Shown here in pieces: positions 6,926 to 15,609 of a stretch of 38,427 bases of DNA. The position numbers and the translations under genes were made by a program. Under the pieces are notes generated by a model. It was not told where the DNA came from. It did no database searches and saw only the letters and a list, made by a program, of their open reading frames with translations. Source of the DNA: Lachnospiraceae bacterium (GTDB taxonomy: Bacteria > Bacillota > Clostridia > Lachnospirales > Anaerotignaceae); the NCBI GenBank assembly GCA_019422065.1, contig JAHZEA010000006.1:44709-83135 (forward strand), read 5' to 3'. Within the stretch, counting starts at the first letter, position 1, and the number at the start of each line of letters is the position of its first letter.

Positions 6926-9900
6926 ATGTATTTAAAAGAAATTGGGCTACATGGTTTTAAGTCATTCCCAGATAAAGTGCGTCTTGAATTTAATAAAGGT
7001 GTTACAGCCGTTGTTGGACCTAACGGGAGCGGAAAAAGTAATATATCCGACGCCATAAGGTGGGTTCTTGGTGAGCAGAGGGTTAAGATGCTCAGAGGCG
7101 ATAAAATGGAAGATGTAATATTTGCCGGAACAGACACAAGAAAGCCTATAGGATTTGCGGAAGTTTATATTACCCTTGATAATGAGGACGGCATGATACC
7201 GCTTAATTATTCCGAAATAACGGTTAAAAGAACGGTGTTTCGCTCCGGAGAAAGTAAATATACAATTAACGGTACACCATGCAGGCTTAAAGATATTAAC
7301 GAGCTTTTTATGGATACCGGTGTAGGCCGTGAAGGCTACTCAATTATAGGTCAGGGCAGAATAGACGAGATTTTAAGCACTAAAAGCGAAGACAGACGCC
7401 GGCTTTTTGAGGAAGCGGCAGGCATTGCCAAATATAGGTCAAGACGCCTTGAGGCTATTGGAAAGCTTGAAAATGAAAAAGAAAACCTTGTGCGTGTGGA
7501 AGACATTATTTCGGAAATAGAAAGCACTTTGGAGCCTTTGCGTGTTCAAAGCCAAAGTGCTAAAAAATACCTTATGCTTAAGGAAGAACTGAAAAAATGC
7601 GAAATTAATTTATTCTTGATTGATATAGATAAAATAGAATATAAAATAACCCAAAACGAGAATAATATTTCAATAACTAAAAACGATATTGCCCAAAACG
7701 AGAGTAAATATAATGCTGATATTGAGCTTTCACAAAGTTTAAAAGATGAAGAAAAAAACATCAATGATTTGATAGAAAAAAATGAGGAACTTATTAAATG
7801 TGATACTGAAGCTTATCAGGAAAAAACTGGGCATTTTCGGCTTTTAGAGGAGCAGATTTCAAACTTTAACGAAAAAATACAAAAAACCGAAAGCGATTTT
7901 AAATCCGCAGGCTTAAAAGCCGAGAAGATTAAAGGCGATATAAATGTTTTTAAATCAAAAGAGTCTGCATGCGATATTAAGCTTAATGAGCTTCATAATG
8001 AGCTTGATAAGAAAGAGGATGAATTTAAAAAATTCAGTGACGAGTTAAACGAAAGCGAAGAAAAGCTTAATAAATATAAAAGTGATGTATTCGAAAAAAT
8101 GCGTGACTCGGCTGTTATTAAAACAGATATTGAAAACAGCCGTATGTATTTAAAACAGGCTCAAAACAAAAAAGAACAGCTTGAAAACGCATTAAGCGTT
8201 GCAAAAGGCAAACTTAAACAGGCTGATGTGCATATGCTTTCTGTTAACAAAATGCTTTCGGAAAATGCTGATAAACTAAATAAATATAAAAATATACTTG
8301 ATAATCTTAATAAAGAAAAGAATACAGTTATTTTAAGCCTTGAAAAAGCCGAAGCAAAACAGAAGAATACTTTGTCAAAATATGCCGAAGCTGTATCACG
8401 CCATAAAGTACTTCAGGATATGAAAAATGACTTTGACGGATACTACAAAAGTGTTAAAAGCGTTCTTAAAGAAGGCGCCAAAGGCACATTAAAGGGCATA
8501 GAAGGTGCTGTTGGTGAGCTTATAAATACAGAGGCAAAGTATGAAACGGCAATAGAAACAGCTTTAGGCTCGGCTGTGCAGAACATAATAACAAGTGACG
8601 AGTACAGCGCCAAGGCCGCTATAGAATATCTTAAACGCGGTGCTCTTGGACGTGCTACATTTATGCCTGTTAATGTAATTAACGGCCGAGAGATAGAAAA
8701 CAAAAGCGCAATACTTAATTATATAGGAGTATGCGGAATAGGAAGTGATTTGGTATCATTTAACAGCCGATATTCAAAAATAGTATTAAGCCTTTTGGGC
8801 AGGGTTATAATAACTGAAAATATGGACTGTGCCATTAAGGTTTCATCTTTTACAGGCAGAAAATACAGAATAGTAACTCTTGACGGTGATGTTATTAATC
8901 CGGGCGGTGCCATGACAGGCGGTAGCATTACAAAAAAATCGTCAGGTATATTTGGCAGAAGCCGTGAGATAGATGAGCTTAAAAGTTTTATAGCTCAGTT
9001 GGAAAACGATACTGAAAACTTAAAAAGTGATATAAAAGACCTTTCTGAAAGCAAAAAAGAGATAGAGGACAAAATAAACGACATTTCTCTTGAACTGCAT
9101 AAACTTGATTTGGAGAAAAATTCGCTTGCAGAAGATGTTCAAAAGGCACAAAGCACAATAAATGATTATGAGTTGCTGGTTAAAAATAATGAGGATGAAA
9201 AACTGTTTAACGAAAAAAATATTTCGGAAACAGAAAACAGTATACAGGTAATGACTGAAAAACTGGAAAAAGCTGAGGCTGAAATAGAGCAGACAGACAA
9301 AGACATTGAAAGCTTTAGGCAGTTTATAGATGAGTCCAAAGAAAAAAGGGATACTATTATTTCGGATATTACATCAGTTAAAGTATCAATTTCATCCCTT
9401 GAGCAGGAAAGAAATTCTATAAGAGAAAATATACAGCGCCTTAAAAACGAGCTTAGTGAGGCCGAAAAAGAAAATATTAATTATTCACAGCTTAAAAATG
9501 AATATCAAGAAGCTGTTAAAGCTAAAGAAGCAGAGCTTAAGAATACAGGCCTTTTAATTTCAAGTCTTAAGGATAAGATAGAAAAAAGCCAAAAAGAGCT
9601 TAAAGAGGCAGTTGATAAAAGAAGTGAAATAAGCCGACAGATTGAAAACACATCTGTGTTTATAAAAACGGGTTATGAAACTATTTCAAACCTTAAAAAC
9701 GCTCTTTTTAAGTATGAAACATCAGTTGAAAACTTGAAAAACGAAAAGGACAAGCTCTTTAATTCAGTTTGGGAGCAGTATGAAATTACATACCATCAGG
9801 CTAAAGAAATTCAGGATGTTAACGCCAATTACGGCACAGAAGAAAAAAGAGCACGAGAACTGCGCTACAGTATAAAAGAATTAGGCAGTGTAAATGTAAG

Positions 9901-10495
9901 CTCAATAGATGAGTACGCCAAAGTAAGTGAAAGATATAATTTCCTTACAACTCAAAGGGATGACATTAAAAAAGCCGAAGATAATCTTTTAAAAATAATA
10001 GATGATTTAGAAAGGCTTATGAAAGAACAGTTTGCCAACCAGTTCGGGCTTATATCACAAAACTTTAACGAAGTTTTCAGGGAAATGTTCGGGGGAGGCA
10101 AGGCGTTATTAAAACTGTCAGACTCAAACGATATACTGGAAAGCGGAATAGACATTATAGTTCAGCCGCCGGGAAAAACAACTCAAAATATGATGCTTCT
10201 TTCAGGCGGCGAAAGAGCGCTTACGGCAATAGCCATATTGTTTGCTATATTAAAAATGAAGCCATCGCCGTTTTGTGTTTTAGACGAGATAGAAGCAGCT
10301 CTTGATGATGCTAATGTTAAAAGGTTTGCCAGATACTTACAGCGCTTTTCGGGTACAACTCAATTTATAGTTATAAGCCACAGAAAAGGTACTATGGAGG
10401 CAGCGGACGTGCTTTATGGTGTTACAATGCAGGAAAAGGGAATTTCTAAAGTACTGTCTGTTAAGTTTGACGATATAAAAGATACGGAGGTATAA
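6926..10495 (+). CDS. smc: Chromosome condensation ATPase Smc
   Basis: Smc is the ATPase of the bacterial condensin, which loads near origins and aligns chromosome arms. The 1189-residue length and domain order are standard. The N-terminal Walker A (GPNGSGKSN) is at 31-39. A long coiled coil follows, then the hinge at about 515-670, with its Gly-rich end (NPGGAMTGGS) near residue 660. A second coiled coil leads to the ABC signature LSGGE at about 1091 and the Walker B DEIEAALDD at about 1120. Its non-Smc partners ScpA and ScpB are encoded at 35.1-36.4 kb of this window. Many Firmicutes have rnc directly before smc; here rluD takes that place. Confidence 0.98.
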   Translation: MYLKEIGLHGFKSFPDKVRLEFNKGVTAVVGPNGSGKSNISDAIRWVLGEQRVKMLRGDKMEDVIFAGTDTRKPIGFAEVYITLDNEDGMIPLNYSEITVKRTVFRSGESKYTINGTPCRLKDINELFMDTGVGREGYSIIGQGRIDEILSTKSEDRRRLFEEAAGIAKYRSRRLEAIGKLENEKENLVRVEDIISEIESTLEPLRVQSQSAKKYLMLKEELKKCEINLFLIDIDKIEYKITQNENNISITKNDIAQNESKYNADIELSQSLKDEEKNINDLIEKNEELIKCDTEAYQEKTGHFRLLEEQISNFNEKIQKTESDFKSAGLKAEKIKGDINVFKSKESACDIKLNELHNELDKKEDEFKKFSDELNESEEKLNKYKSDVFEKMRDSAVIKTDIENSRMYLKQAQNKKEQLENALSVAKGKLKQADVHMLSVNKMLSENADKLNKYKNILDNLNKEKNTVILSLEKAEAKQKNTLSKYAEAVSRHKVLQDMKNDFDGYYKSVKSVLKEGAKGTLKGIEGAVGELINTEAKYETAIETALGSAVQNIITSDEYSAKAAIEYLKRGALGRATFMPVNVINGREIENKSAILNYIGVCGIGSDLVSFNSRYSKIVLSLLGRVIITENMDCAIKVSSFTGRKYRIVTLDGDVINPGGAMTGGSITKKSSGIFGRSREIDELKSFIAQLENDTENLKSDIKDLSESKKEIEDKINDISLELHKLDLEKNSLAEDVQKAQSTINDYELLVKNNEDEKLFNEKNISETENSIQVMTEKLEKAEAEIEQTDKDIESFRQFIDESKEKRDTIISDITSVKVSISSLEQERNSIRENIQRLKNELSEAEKENINYSQLKNEYQEAVKAKEAELKNTGLLISSLKDKIEKSQKELKEAVDKRSEISRQIENTSVFIKTGYETISNLKNALFKYETSVENLKNEKDKLFNSVWEQYEITYHQAKEIQDVNANYGTEEKRARELRYSIKELGSVNVSSIDEYAKVSERYNFLTTQRDDIKKAEDNLLKIIDDLERLMKEQFANQFGLISQNFNEVFREMFGGGKALLKLSDSNDILESGIDIIVQPPGKTTQNMMLLSGGERALTAIAILFAILKMKPSPFCVLDEIEAALDDANVKRFARYLQRFSGTTQFIVISHRKGTMEAADVLYGVTMQEKGISKVLSVKFDDIKDTEV

Positions 10496-10496
10496 A

Positions 10497-11864
10497 ATGG
10501 GATTATTTGATTTTTTCAAGAATAAAAATAAAGACAACAAGGCCGAGAGTACAGATGAGAGTGTAATTTCCAATATTCAAGAAGAATTACAGGAAAACAC
10601 ATCAGAAGATACATCAGATGTACCGGCAGAAGAAATATGTGAAAATGAAAATATTGCTGAAAGTGCCGAAACAGGTGATTTAGAAAATACATCAGAAGAA
10701 CAGGTAATTGAAGAAACATCAAAAGAAATAGCAGAAAATACAGAAAAGACAGAAATACAAGAAGCTGAAGAAACCGAAATAACTGATAAAACTGATAAAG
10801 CCGAAATTGAACCTGTGCAAGAAGAAACAGAAGAAGTACATAGCGGCCAAACATCTGCTGATGATGAAAATATTGAAGAAACTGAAAATAATTCAGAAAG
10901 CGAGCCAGAAATGGATGCTGAGAATCAGCCGGAAAGCGAAGCGCCTAAAAAGGGATTTTTTGCCCGTCTTAAAGAAGGCCTTGGCAAAACACGAAAAAAC
11001 ATTCTTGGCAGTGTAGACAGTGTTTTGGGTGCTTTTACTAAAATTGACGAAGACCTTTTTGAGGAGCTTGAAGAAGCTCTTATTATGGCTGACTTAGGCG
11101 TTCAAACAACAATGGATATTTGTGACAACCTTAGAAAGCGTGTTAAAAAAGAAAATGTAACAGACCCGTCAAAAATTAAAGATATGCTTTGTGAGGAAAT
11201 AAGCGCCATACTTACAGAAGGCTGTGAAGAGGAGTTTGCACTTAAGGAGCATACAGTTATGCTTGTTATTGGCGTAAACGGTGTTGGAAAAACAACAACT
11301 ATAGGCAAACTTGCGTCTGTTTATAAAAAAGAAGGAAAAAGCGTTATGCTTGCCGCAGCTGACACATTCAGAGCGGCAGCTATTGACCAGCTTATGGTAT
11401 GGGGCAAAAGGTGCGGAGTTGATGTAATTAAGCATGAGGAAAACTCTGACCCGGCGGCAGTTGTTTTTGACGCAGCCAATGCGGCTAAAAACAGAAAAAC
11501 AGATATACTTATCTGTGACACAGCTGGAAGACTGCACAATAAGAAAAACCTTATGGAGGAACTTAAAAAGATTTCTAAAGTTATAGAAAGAGAGTATCCT
11601 GAGGCCAATAAAGAAGTATTCCTTGTTCTTGACGCCACAACAGGACAAAACGCACTTCAGCAGGCTAAGCTTTTTAAAGAAGTAACGGATATAACAGGCA
11701 TAATACTTACAAAGCTTGACGGTACAGCAAAAGGAGGTATTGTAGTTGCCATAAAGTCAGAGCTTCAAATTCCTGTGCGTTACATAGGCGTTGGAGAAGG
11801 AATAGACGATTTGCAGAAGTTTAATCCTGAAAGCTTTGCAAAAGCGCTTTTTGACGCTGAGTAA
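10497..11864 (+). CDS. ftsY: Signal recognition particle receptor FtsY
   Basis: FtsY is the membrane-associated GTPase that receives SRP-bound ribosomes. The 455-residue protein has an unusually long acidic N-terminal A region (about residues 10-145, mostly Glu, Thr, Asn, Asp). It is followed by a short basic segment (KKGFFARLKEGLGKTRKN) that looks like the membrane-binding helix, and then the NG domain. GTPase motifs are visible: GVNGVGKTTT (about 259-268), DTFRAAAIDQL, DTAGRLHNKKNL (about 341) and TKLDGTAKGG (about 405). Bacillus FtsY has only a short A region, so the acidic extension is more like that of enterobacteria. ATG 10497 lies one base after the smc stop, with GGAGGT inside the smc end, so the two are coupled. 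Confidence 0.97.
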   Translation: MGLFDFFKNKNKDNKAESTDESVISNIQEELQENTSEDTSDVPAEEICENENIAESAETGDLENTSEEQVIEETSKEIAENTEKTEIQEAEETEITDKTDKAEIEPVQEETEEVHSGQTSADDENIEETENNSESEPEMDAENQPESEAPKKGFFARLKEGLGKTRKNILGSVDSVLGAFTKIDEDLFEELEEALIMADLGVQTTMDICDNLRKRVKKENVTDPSKIKDMLCEEISAILTEGCEEEFALKEHTVMLVIGVNGVGKTTTIGKLASVYKKEGKSVMLAAADTFRAAAIDQLMVWGKRCGVDVIKHEENSDPAAVVFDAANAAKNRKTDILICDTAGRLHNKKNLMEELKKISKVIEREYPEANKEVFLVLDATTGQNALQQAKLFKEVTDITGIILTKLDGTAKGGIVVAIKSELQIPVRYIGVGEGIDDLQKFNPESFAKALFDAE

Positions 11865-11870
11865 ATTTAT

Positions 11871-11883
11871 TTTACTTTGTAAA
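11871..11883 (+). repeat. Short inverted repeat before the ylxM promoter
   Basis: TTTAC (11871-11875) and GTAAA (11879-11883) are separated by TTT, lying 10 bases upstream of the -35 box. The same GTAAAG core recurs in the larger repeat at 11931-11950. Confidence 0.4.
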
Positions 11884-11893
11884 GGAAAAATAC

Positions 11894-11922
11894 TTGACAG
11901 GCGGCCTTAAATAATGTATTAT
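11894..11922 (+). promoter_or_regulatory. SigA-type promoter for ylxM-ffh-rpsP-khpA
   Basis: A perfect TTGACA (11894-11899) and TATTAT (11917-11922) are spaced by 17 bases. The start would be near 11929, giving a leader of about 45 bases that begins at the downstream inverted repeat. It is the best consensus promoter in the window. Confidence 0.75.
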
Positions 11923-11930
11923 ACTTCCTT

Positions 11931-11950
11931 GTAAAGTAATTTTGCTTTAC
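11931..11950 (+). repeat. Inverted repeat at the predicted ylxM transcript start
   Basis: GTAAAG (11931-11936) and CTTTAC (11945-11950) are perfect inverted copies with an 8-base spacer. They sit at about +2 to +22 of the predicted transcript, an arrangement suited to an operator or a weak leader hairpin. Confidence 0.45.
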
Positions 11951-11972
11951 ATATTAAATAGGGGTCACTGAT

Positions 11973-12326
11973 ATGGATGATATTTTGAAGGCCACACTTT
12001 TATATGACTTTTACGGAGAATTGCTTACACAAAAGCAAAAGACAATTTTTGAATACTATTATCTTAACGACTGTTCCCTTACTGAGATAGGTGAGGAACT
12101 GGGTATCAGCCGGCAAGCTGTTAGGGACTTGCTTAAAAGAACAGAAAATATACTTTTAAGCTATGAACAAAGGCTCAAGCTGGTGGAAAAATTCGGTATT
12201 CAAAAAGAATCTGTGCGCCGAATTAAAAGTCTTGCTCAGGAGATAGAAAAAAGCCGCGGAATAAGCGGTGAGGCAATAGAAAAGATTGAAGAAATTAAAA
12301 ATATTGCCGATGAAATTTTGGATTAG
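11973..12326 (+). CDS. ylxM: YlxM, HTH protein of the SRP operon
   Basis: This 117-residue protein belongs to the YlxM/UPF0122 family, found next to ffh in Firmicutes and reported as an SRP-associated modulator in streptococci. Residues 1-65 form a sigma-70 region 4-like helix-turn-helix (LTQKQKTIFEYYYLNDCSLTEIGEELGIS then RQAVRDLLKR), and the C-terminal half is charged and helical. It begins at ATG 11973 after an AGGGG box. The stop TAG overlaps the ffh ribosome binding site (AGGAGG). Because it carries a DNA-binding-type fold and heads its operon behind inverted repeats, autoregulation is possible but not shown. Confidence 0.93.
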   Translation: MDDILKATLLYDFYGELLTQKQKTIFEYYYLNDCSLTEIGEELGISRQAVRDLLKRTENILLSYEQRLKLVEKFGIQKESVRRIKSLAQEIEKSRGISGEAIEKIEEIKNIADEILD

Positions 12327-12337
12327 GAGGTTTCCTG

Positions 12338-13678
12338 ATGGCATTTGAAAATCTTTCTAATAAACTGCAAGAAGTTTTCAAACAGCTTAGGGGTAAAGGA
12401 AAGCTTACGGAAGCCGATGTTAAAGCGGCTATGCGTGAAGTTAAAATAGCCCTTCTTGAGGCCGATGTTAACTTTAAAATAGTAAAGCGGTTTATTAATA
12501 ACGTGACTGAAAGAGCCATAGGCAGTGAGGTTATGGAAAGCCTTACTCCGGGCCAGCAAGTTATAAAAATAGTAAATGAAGAACTTATTGAGCTTATGGG
12601 CAGTACCCAAAGTAAGCTCACATTCGCAAACCATCCGCCTACAGTTTATATGATGGTTGGTCTGCAAGGTGCCGGTAAAACTACCACAAGCGGTAAGCTT
12701 GCCGGACTTTTAAGAAAGCAGGGTAAAAAGCCATTGCTTGTAGCCTGCGACGTTTACAGGCCGGCGGCCATTAAACAGCTCCAAGTTGTAGGCAAAACTT
12801 ACGATATACCGGTTTTTGAAATGGGCGATAAGGTAAGTCCTGTTGAGATTTCAAAAAAAGCTTTGGAATATGCCGAGCAGAACAGAAACGACGTTATACT
12901 TATAGACACAGCCGGACGTCTTCATATTAACGAAGAACTTATGGACGAGCTGAAAGATATTAAAGACGCTGTTAAACCACAGGAAATACTTCTTGTTGTA
13001 GACGCTATGACAGGTCAGGACGCCGTAACTGTTGCAGAAGGTTTTGACGGCCAGCTTGGAATAGACGGTATTATACTTACAAAGCTCGACGGCGATGCCA
13101 GAGGCGGTGCGGCGCTTTCAGTAAGAAGTGTTACAAATAAGCCTATAAAGTATATAGGTATGGGTGAAAAGCTTGAGGATTTAGAGCCATTTTATCCGGA
13201 CCGTATGGCTTCCAGAATACTGGGAATGGGAGATGTTTTATCCCTTATAGAAAAGGCCCAGCAGAATATAGATGCTAAAGAAGCTGCTGAAATGGAAAAG
13301 AAGTTAAGAGAAAATGATTTTACTCTTGATGACTTTTTAAGCCAAATGCAGAAAATACGCCAAATGGGTCCGCTTAAGGACTTGCTTGGAATGATGCCTG
13401 GTATGAATGCCATTAACATGGACGCTTTAAACAAAGTCGATGCCGAAAAGGAAATGGGGCATGTAGAGGCTATAATCCAGTCTATGACAAAGGAAGAACG
13501 CTCTAACCCTTCAATACTTAACGGACCGCGTAAAAAGAGAATAGCTATGGGAAGCGGACGCTCTATAGCAGAGGTTAACAGGCTTATTAAGCAGTTTGAA
13601 GAAATGAAAAAAATGATAAAGCAGGTTTCTAGCATGACTAAAGGTAAAAAAGGAAAATTTAAGTTTCCTTTTAGATAA
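12338..13678 (+). CDS. ffh: Signal recognition particle GTPase Ffh
   Basis: Ffh binds signal sequences and SRP RNA and works with FtsY to deliver membrane proteins. The 446-residue protein has the N domain (1-95), and the G domain with GLQGAGKTTT (about 108-117), DVYRPAAIKQL, DTAGRLHINEEL (about 190) and TKLDGDARGG (about 248). The methionine-rich M domain follows from about 300 and carries LLGMMPGMN and the RNA-binding SGRSIAEVNRLIKQF segment. Length and motifs are complete. The SRP RNA gene itself is not in this window. Ffh and FtsY flank ylxM, so the whole protein part of the SRP pathway lies in about 3 kb. Confidence 0.98.
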   Translation: MAFENLSNKLQEVFKQLRGKGKLTEADVKAAMREVKIALLEADVNFKIVKRFINNVTERAIGSEVMESLTPGQQVIKIVNEELIELMGSTQSKLTFANHPPTVYMMVGLQGAGKTTTSGKLAGLLRKQGKKPLLVACDVYRPAAIKQLQVVGKTYDIPVFEMGDKVSPVEISKKALEYAEQNRNDVILIDTAGRLHINEELMDELKDIKDAVKPQEILLVVDAMTGQDAVTVAEGFDGQLGIDGIILTKLDGDARGGAALSVRSVTNKPIKYIGMGEKLEDLEPFYPDRMASRILGMGDVLSLIEKAQQNIDAKEAAEMEKKLRENDFTLDDFLSQMQKIRQMGPLKDLLGMMPGMNAINMDALNKVDAEKEMGHVEAIIQSMTKEERSNPSILNGPRKKRIAMGSGRSIAEVNRLIKQFEEMKKMIKQVSSMTKGKKGKFKFPFR

Positions 13679-13708
13679 AATAGTTTATTTTTCAGGAGGT
13701 GAAAAGAA

Positions 13709-13957
13709 ATGTCAGTAAGAATCAGATTAAAAAGATTAGGCGCTAAAAAAGCTCCTTTCTATAGAATCGTAGTTGCTGATTCAAGAGCAGCAAGAAACAG
13801 CAAATCAATCGATGAAATCGGATACTACAACCCAACAACTGAGCCAGCAGCTTTAAAGGTAGATGCTGAGGCAGCAGCTAAATGGATTGCAAACGGTGCT
13901 CAGCCATCAGATACTGTTAAGGCTTTATTAAAGAAAGCCGGCGTTATCAAAGATTGA
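13709..13957 (+). CDS. rpsP: 30S ribosomal protein S16
   Basis: S16 is an early-binding protein of the small ribosomal subunit. The 82-residue protein shows the whole family pattern: SVRIRLKRLGAKKAPFYRIVVADSR at the start, then IDEIGYYNPTTEP and a helical end. A strong AGGAGGTG box precedes ATG 13709. Codons look optimised compared with neighbours (for example more ATC for Ile), as expected for a highly expressed ribosomal gene rather than a sign of transfer. Confidence 0.98.
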   Translation: MSVRIRLKRLGAKKAPFYRIVVADSRAARNSKSIDEIGYYNPTTEPAALKVDAEAAAKWIANGAQPSDTVKALLKKAGVIKD

Positions 13958-13983
13958 TTTTCTTCTTCCTCGGGAGGATGTAT

Positions 13984-14214
13984 ATGAAAGAGTTACTGGA
14001 AGTTATTGCAAAAAATCTTGTTGACCACCCGGAAGATGTGGTTGTTACTGAGGTTCAGGGTGAGAAATCACTTGTTCTTGAGCTTAAGGTAGCACCGGAT
14101 GATATGGGTAAAGTAATAGGTAAACAGGGCAGAATTGCAAAAGCCATCCGAACAGTCGTTAAAGCGGCTGCTGTCCATGAGGATAAGCATATTGTAGTAG
14201 AAATAGTACAGTAA
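13984..14214 (+). CDS. khpA: KhpA-type KH-domain RNA-binding protein
   Basis: This is a 76-residue single KH-domain protein (KhpA/YlqC family). With KhpB it binds many transcripts and in streptococci and lactobacilli influences division and cell shape. The GKVIGKQGR loop that contacts RNA is at residues 42-50. ATG 13984 is chosen because GGGAGG at 13972-13977 is correctly spaced for it; the in-frame ATG at 13978 is too close and the one at 13954 overlaps the rpsP stop without a site. Two terminators follow, closing the ylxM operon. Confidence 0.93.
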   Translation: MKELLEVIAKNLVDHPEDVVVTEVQGEKSLVLELKVAPDDMGKVIGKQGRIAKAIRTVVKAAAVHEDKHIVVEIVQ

Positions 14215-14237
14215 AGAGCACAAACGTCGACTGTTTA

Positions 14238-14273
14238 AATAAAAGCCCCGGTTTTTAAATCGAGGCTTTTATT
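14238..14273 (+). terminator. Terminator after khpA (first of two)
   Basis: AATAAAAGCCCCG (14238-14250) pairs with CGAGGCTTTTATT (14261-14273) with one mismatch. The stem has A and T runs on its flanks, so it could act in both directions. Confidence 0.75.
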
Positions 14274-14293
14274 AATATTCAGGTTAAATAGTG

Positions 14294-14320
14294 TGCGGGC
14301 GCTAAAGCCCGCATTTTTAT
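14294..14320 (+). terminator. Second tandem terminator after khpA
   Basis: TGCGGGC (14294-14300) and GCCCGCA (14307-14313) form a GC-rich stem with a six-base loop, followed by TTTTTAT. It stands 20 bases after the first terminator. Confidence 0.75.
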
Positions 14321-14325
14321 ATATT

Positions 14326-14334
14326 TGTTATAAT
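14326..14334 (+). promoter_or_regulatory. Possible extended -10 promoter abutting rimM
   Basis: TG (14326-14327), one base and TATAAT (14329-14334) form an extended -10 element. A start at about 14341 would fall inside the rimM ribosome binding site AGGGAGG (14336-14342), so it would make a nearly leaderless message. The sequence match is strong but the geometry is doubtful. Confidence 0.35.
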
Positions 14335-14349
14335 TAGGGAGGATTTTAA

Positions 14350-14859
14350 GTGGGTTTTTTCTGTATAGGGAAAATTACATCAACTCATGGAATACGTGGT
14401 ACAGTAAAGGTGTTTCCAACAACAGACGATGTAAAAAGATTTGAACTGCTTAAAGAAGTTATATTTGATGTAAACGGAAAAAAAGAAACTTTTACTATAA
14501 GTAAAGTGGCGTATCAAAAAAATATGGTGCTTCTTACAGTAAAAGAAATTGATGACATAAATGTGGCCGAAAGATATAGAGGCGCCAGCATACTTATACC
14601 AGATGATAAAGCGCTTCCGCTTGAAGAAGACGAATACTATACCCGTGACCTTTACGATATGGAAGTATATACAACAGACGGGGTACATTTGGGTAAAATT
14701 GATGATATATTCTTTACGGCGGCTAATGATGTTTATGTTGTTAAGCGGGATGACAAGCCTAAAAATGACATATTGATACCAGCCATAAAAGAATGCATTA
14801 TTGATGTTAATGTAAAAGAAAACAAAATGACAGTTAAGCTTTTAGAAGGAATGATGTAA
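14350..14859 (+). CDS. rimM: Ribosome maturation factor RimM
   Basis: RimM assists 30S assembly by binding S19 and the 16S 3' domain. The 169-residue protein begins at GTG 14350 behind AGGGAGG. The N-terminal domain shows the family opening (IGKITSTHGIRGTVKVFPTTDD). A C-terminal PRC-barrel follows from about 95, with YYTRDLYDMEVYT, the GKIDDIFFTAANDVYVV block and ILIPAIKECI. The length is normal. It is one base from trmD and the two are surely cotranscribed, as in most bacteria. Confidence 0.97.
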   Translation: MGFFCIGKITSTHGIRGTVKVFPTTDDVKRFELLKEVIFDVNGKKETFTISKVAYQKNMVLLTVKEIDDINVAERYRGASILIPDDKALPLEEDEYYTRDLYDMEVYTTDGVHLGKIDDIFFTAANDVYVVKRDDKPKNDILIPAIKECIIDVNVKENKMTVKLLEGMM

Positions 14860-14860
14860 T

Positions 14861-15607
14861 ATGAACTTTTATGTGCTTACACTTTTTACCCAAATGATTG
14901 ATGAGTGCATGAGCTATAGTATAATGGGTCGGGCGCAAAAAGAAGGTTTAATAAACATTAAAACTGTGGATATACGCGATTTTTCCAATGACAAGCATCG
15001 TCATGTTGATGATTATCCATACGGCGGCGGAGCCGGTATGGTTATGAAGCCCCAGCCTGTTTACGACGCTTATAAGAGCCTTAATGTTGATAAAGCCAGA
15101 GTTATATACATGACTCCTCAAGGCAGGCCTTTTAATCAAGAAATAGCCAAAGAGCTTTCTAAAGAAGAAAATATTGTTATTATATGCGGCCATTATGAAG
15201 GCATAGACGAAAGAGTAATAGAAGAAATAGTTACAGACGAAATATCTATGGGTGACTTTGTGCTTACAGGCGGTGAAATAGCCGCTATGGCTGTTATAGA
15301 TGCTGTGGCAAGGCTTAAGCCGGGGGTTTTGGGCAAAGAAGAATCTTTTATGGATGAAAGCTTTTCAGACGGACTTTTGGAATACCCACAGTATACACGC
15401 CCGCCGGAATTTATGGGACGTGCTGTCCCCCCGGTGCTTTTAAGCGGTGACCACGCAAAGGTTGATAAATGGCGGCACGAACAGTCTTTAATAAGAACTT
15501 ATAATAAGCGTCCCGATATTTTGGAGAGTATTGAATTAAGTAAAAAGGACTCGGATTTTTTAAAATCTTACATTATCGAAAATAGTACAGACACTAATAT
15601 TGAATAA
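14861..15607 (+). CDS. trmD: tRNA (guanine37-N1)-methyltransferase
   Basis: TrmD methylates N1 of G37 in tRNAs that read certain codons, preventing +1 frameshifts, and uses S-adenosylmethionine bound in a trefoil knot. The 248-residue protein carries DDYPYGGGAGMVMKP (about 50-64), the knot-forming CGHYEGIDERV and ISMGDFVLTGGE, and the late PQYTRPPEF motif. Length is typical. In most Firmicutes rplS (L19) comes next; here a short gap with an extended -10 element and murA follows instead. Confidence 0.97.
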   Translation: MNFYVLTLFTQMIDECMSYSIMGRAQKEGLINIKTVDIRDFSNDKHRHVDDYPYGGGAGMVMKPQPVYDAYKSLNVDKARVIYMTPQGRPFNQEIAKELSKEENIVIICGHYEGIDERVIEEIVTDEISMGDFVLTGGEIAAMAVIDAVARLKPGVLGKEESFMDESFSDGLLEYPQYTRPPEFMGRAVPPVLLSGDHAKVDKWRHEQSLIRTYNKRPDILESIELSKKDSDFLKSYIIENSTDTNIE

Positions 15608-15609
15608 GT

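Noticed and set aside
11169..11648. Minus-strand open frame of 159 codons inside ftsY
   Set aside because: It is antisense to the GTPase core of ftsY, has no ribosome binding site and no recognisable family, and reflects the codon pattern of the + strand gene.
13192..13635. Minus-strand open frame of 147 codons inside ffh
   Set aside because: It mirrors the M domain of Ffh, is Ser/Ile-rich as expected for antisense of Lys/Glu/Met codons, and has no start signals.
14561..14776. Plus-strand frame of 71 codons inside rimM
   Set aside because: RimM is complete and conserved in the other frame across this stretch.
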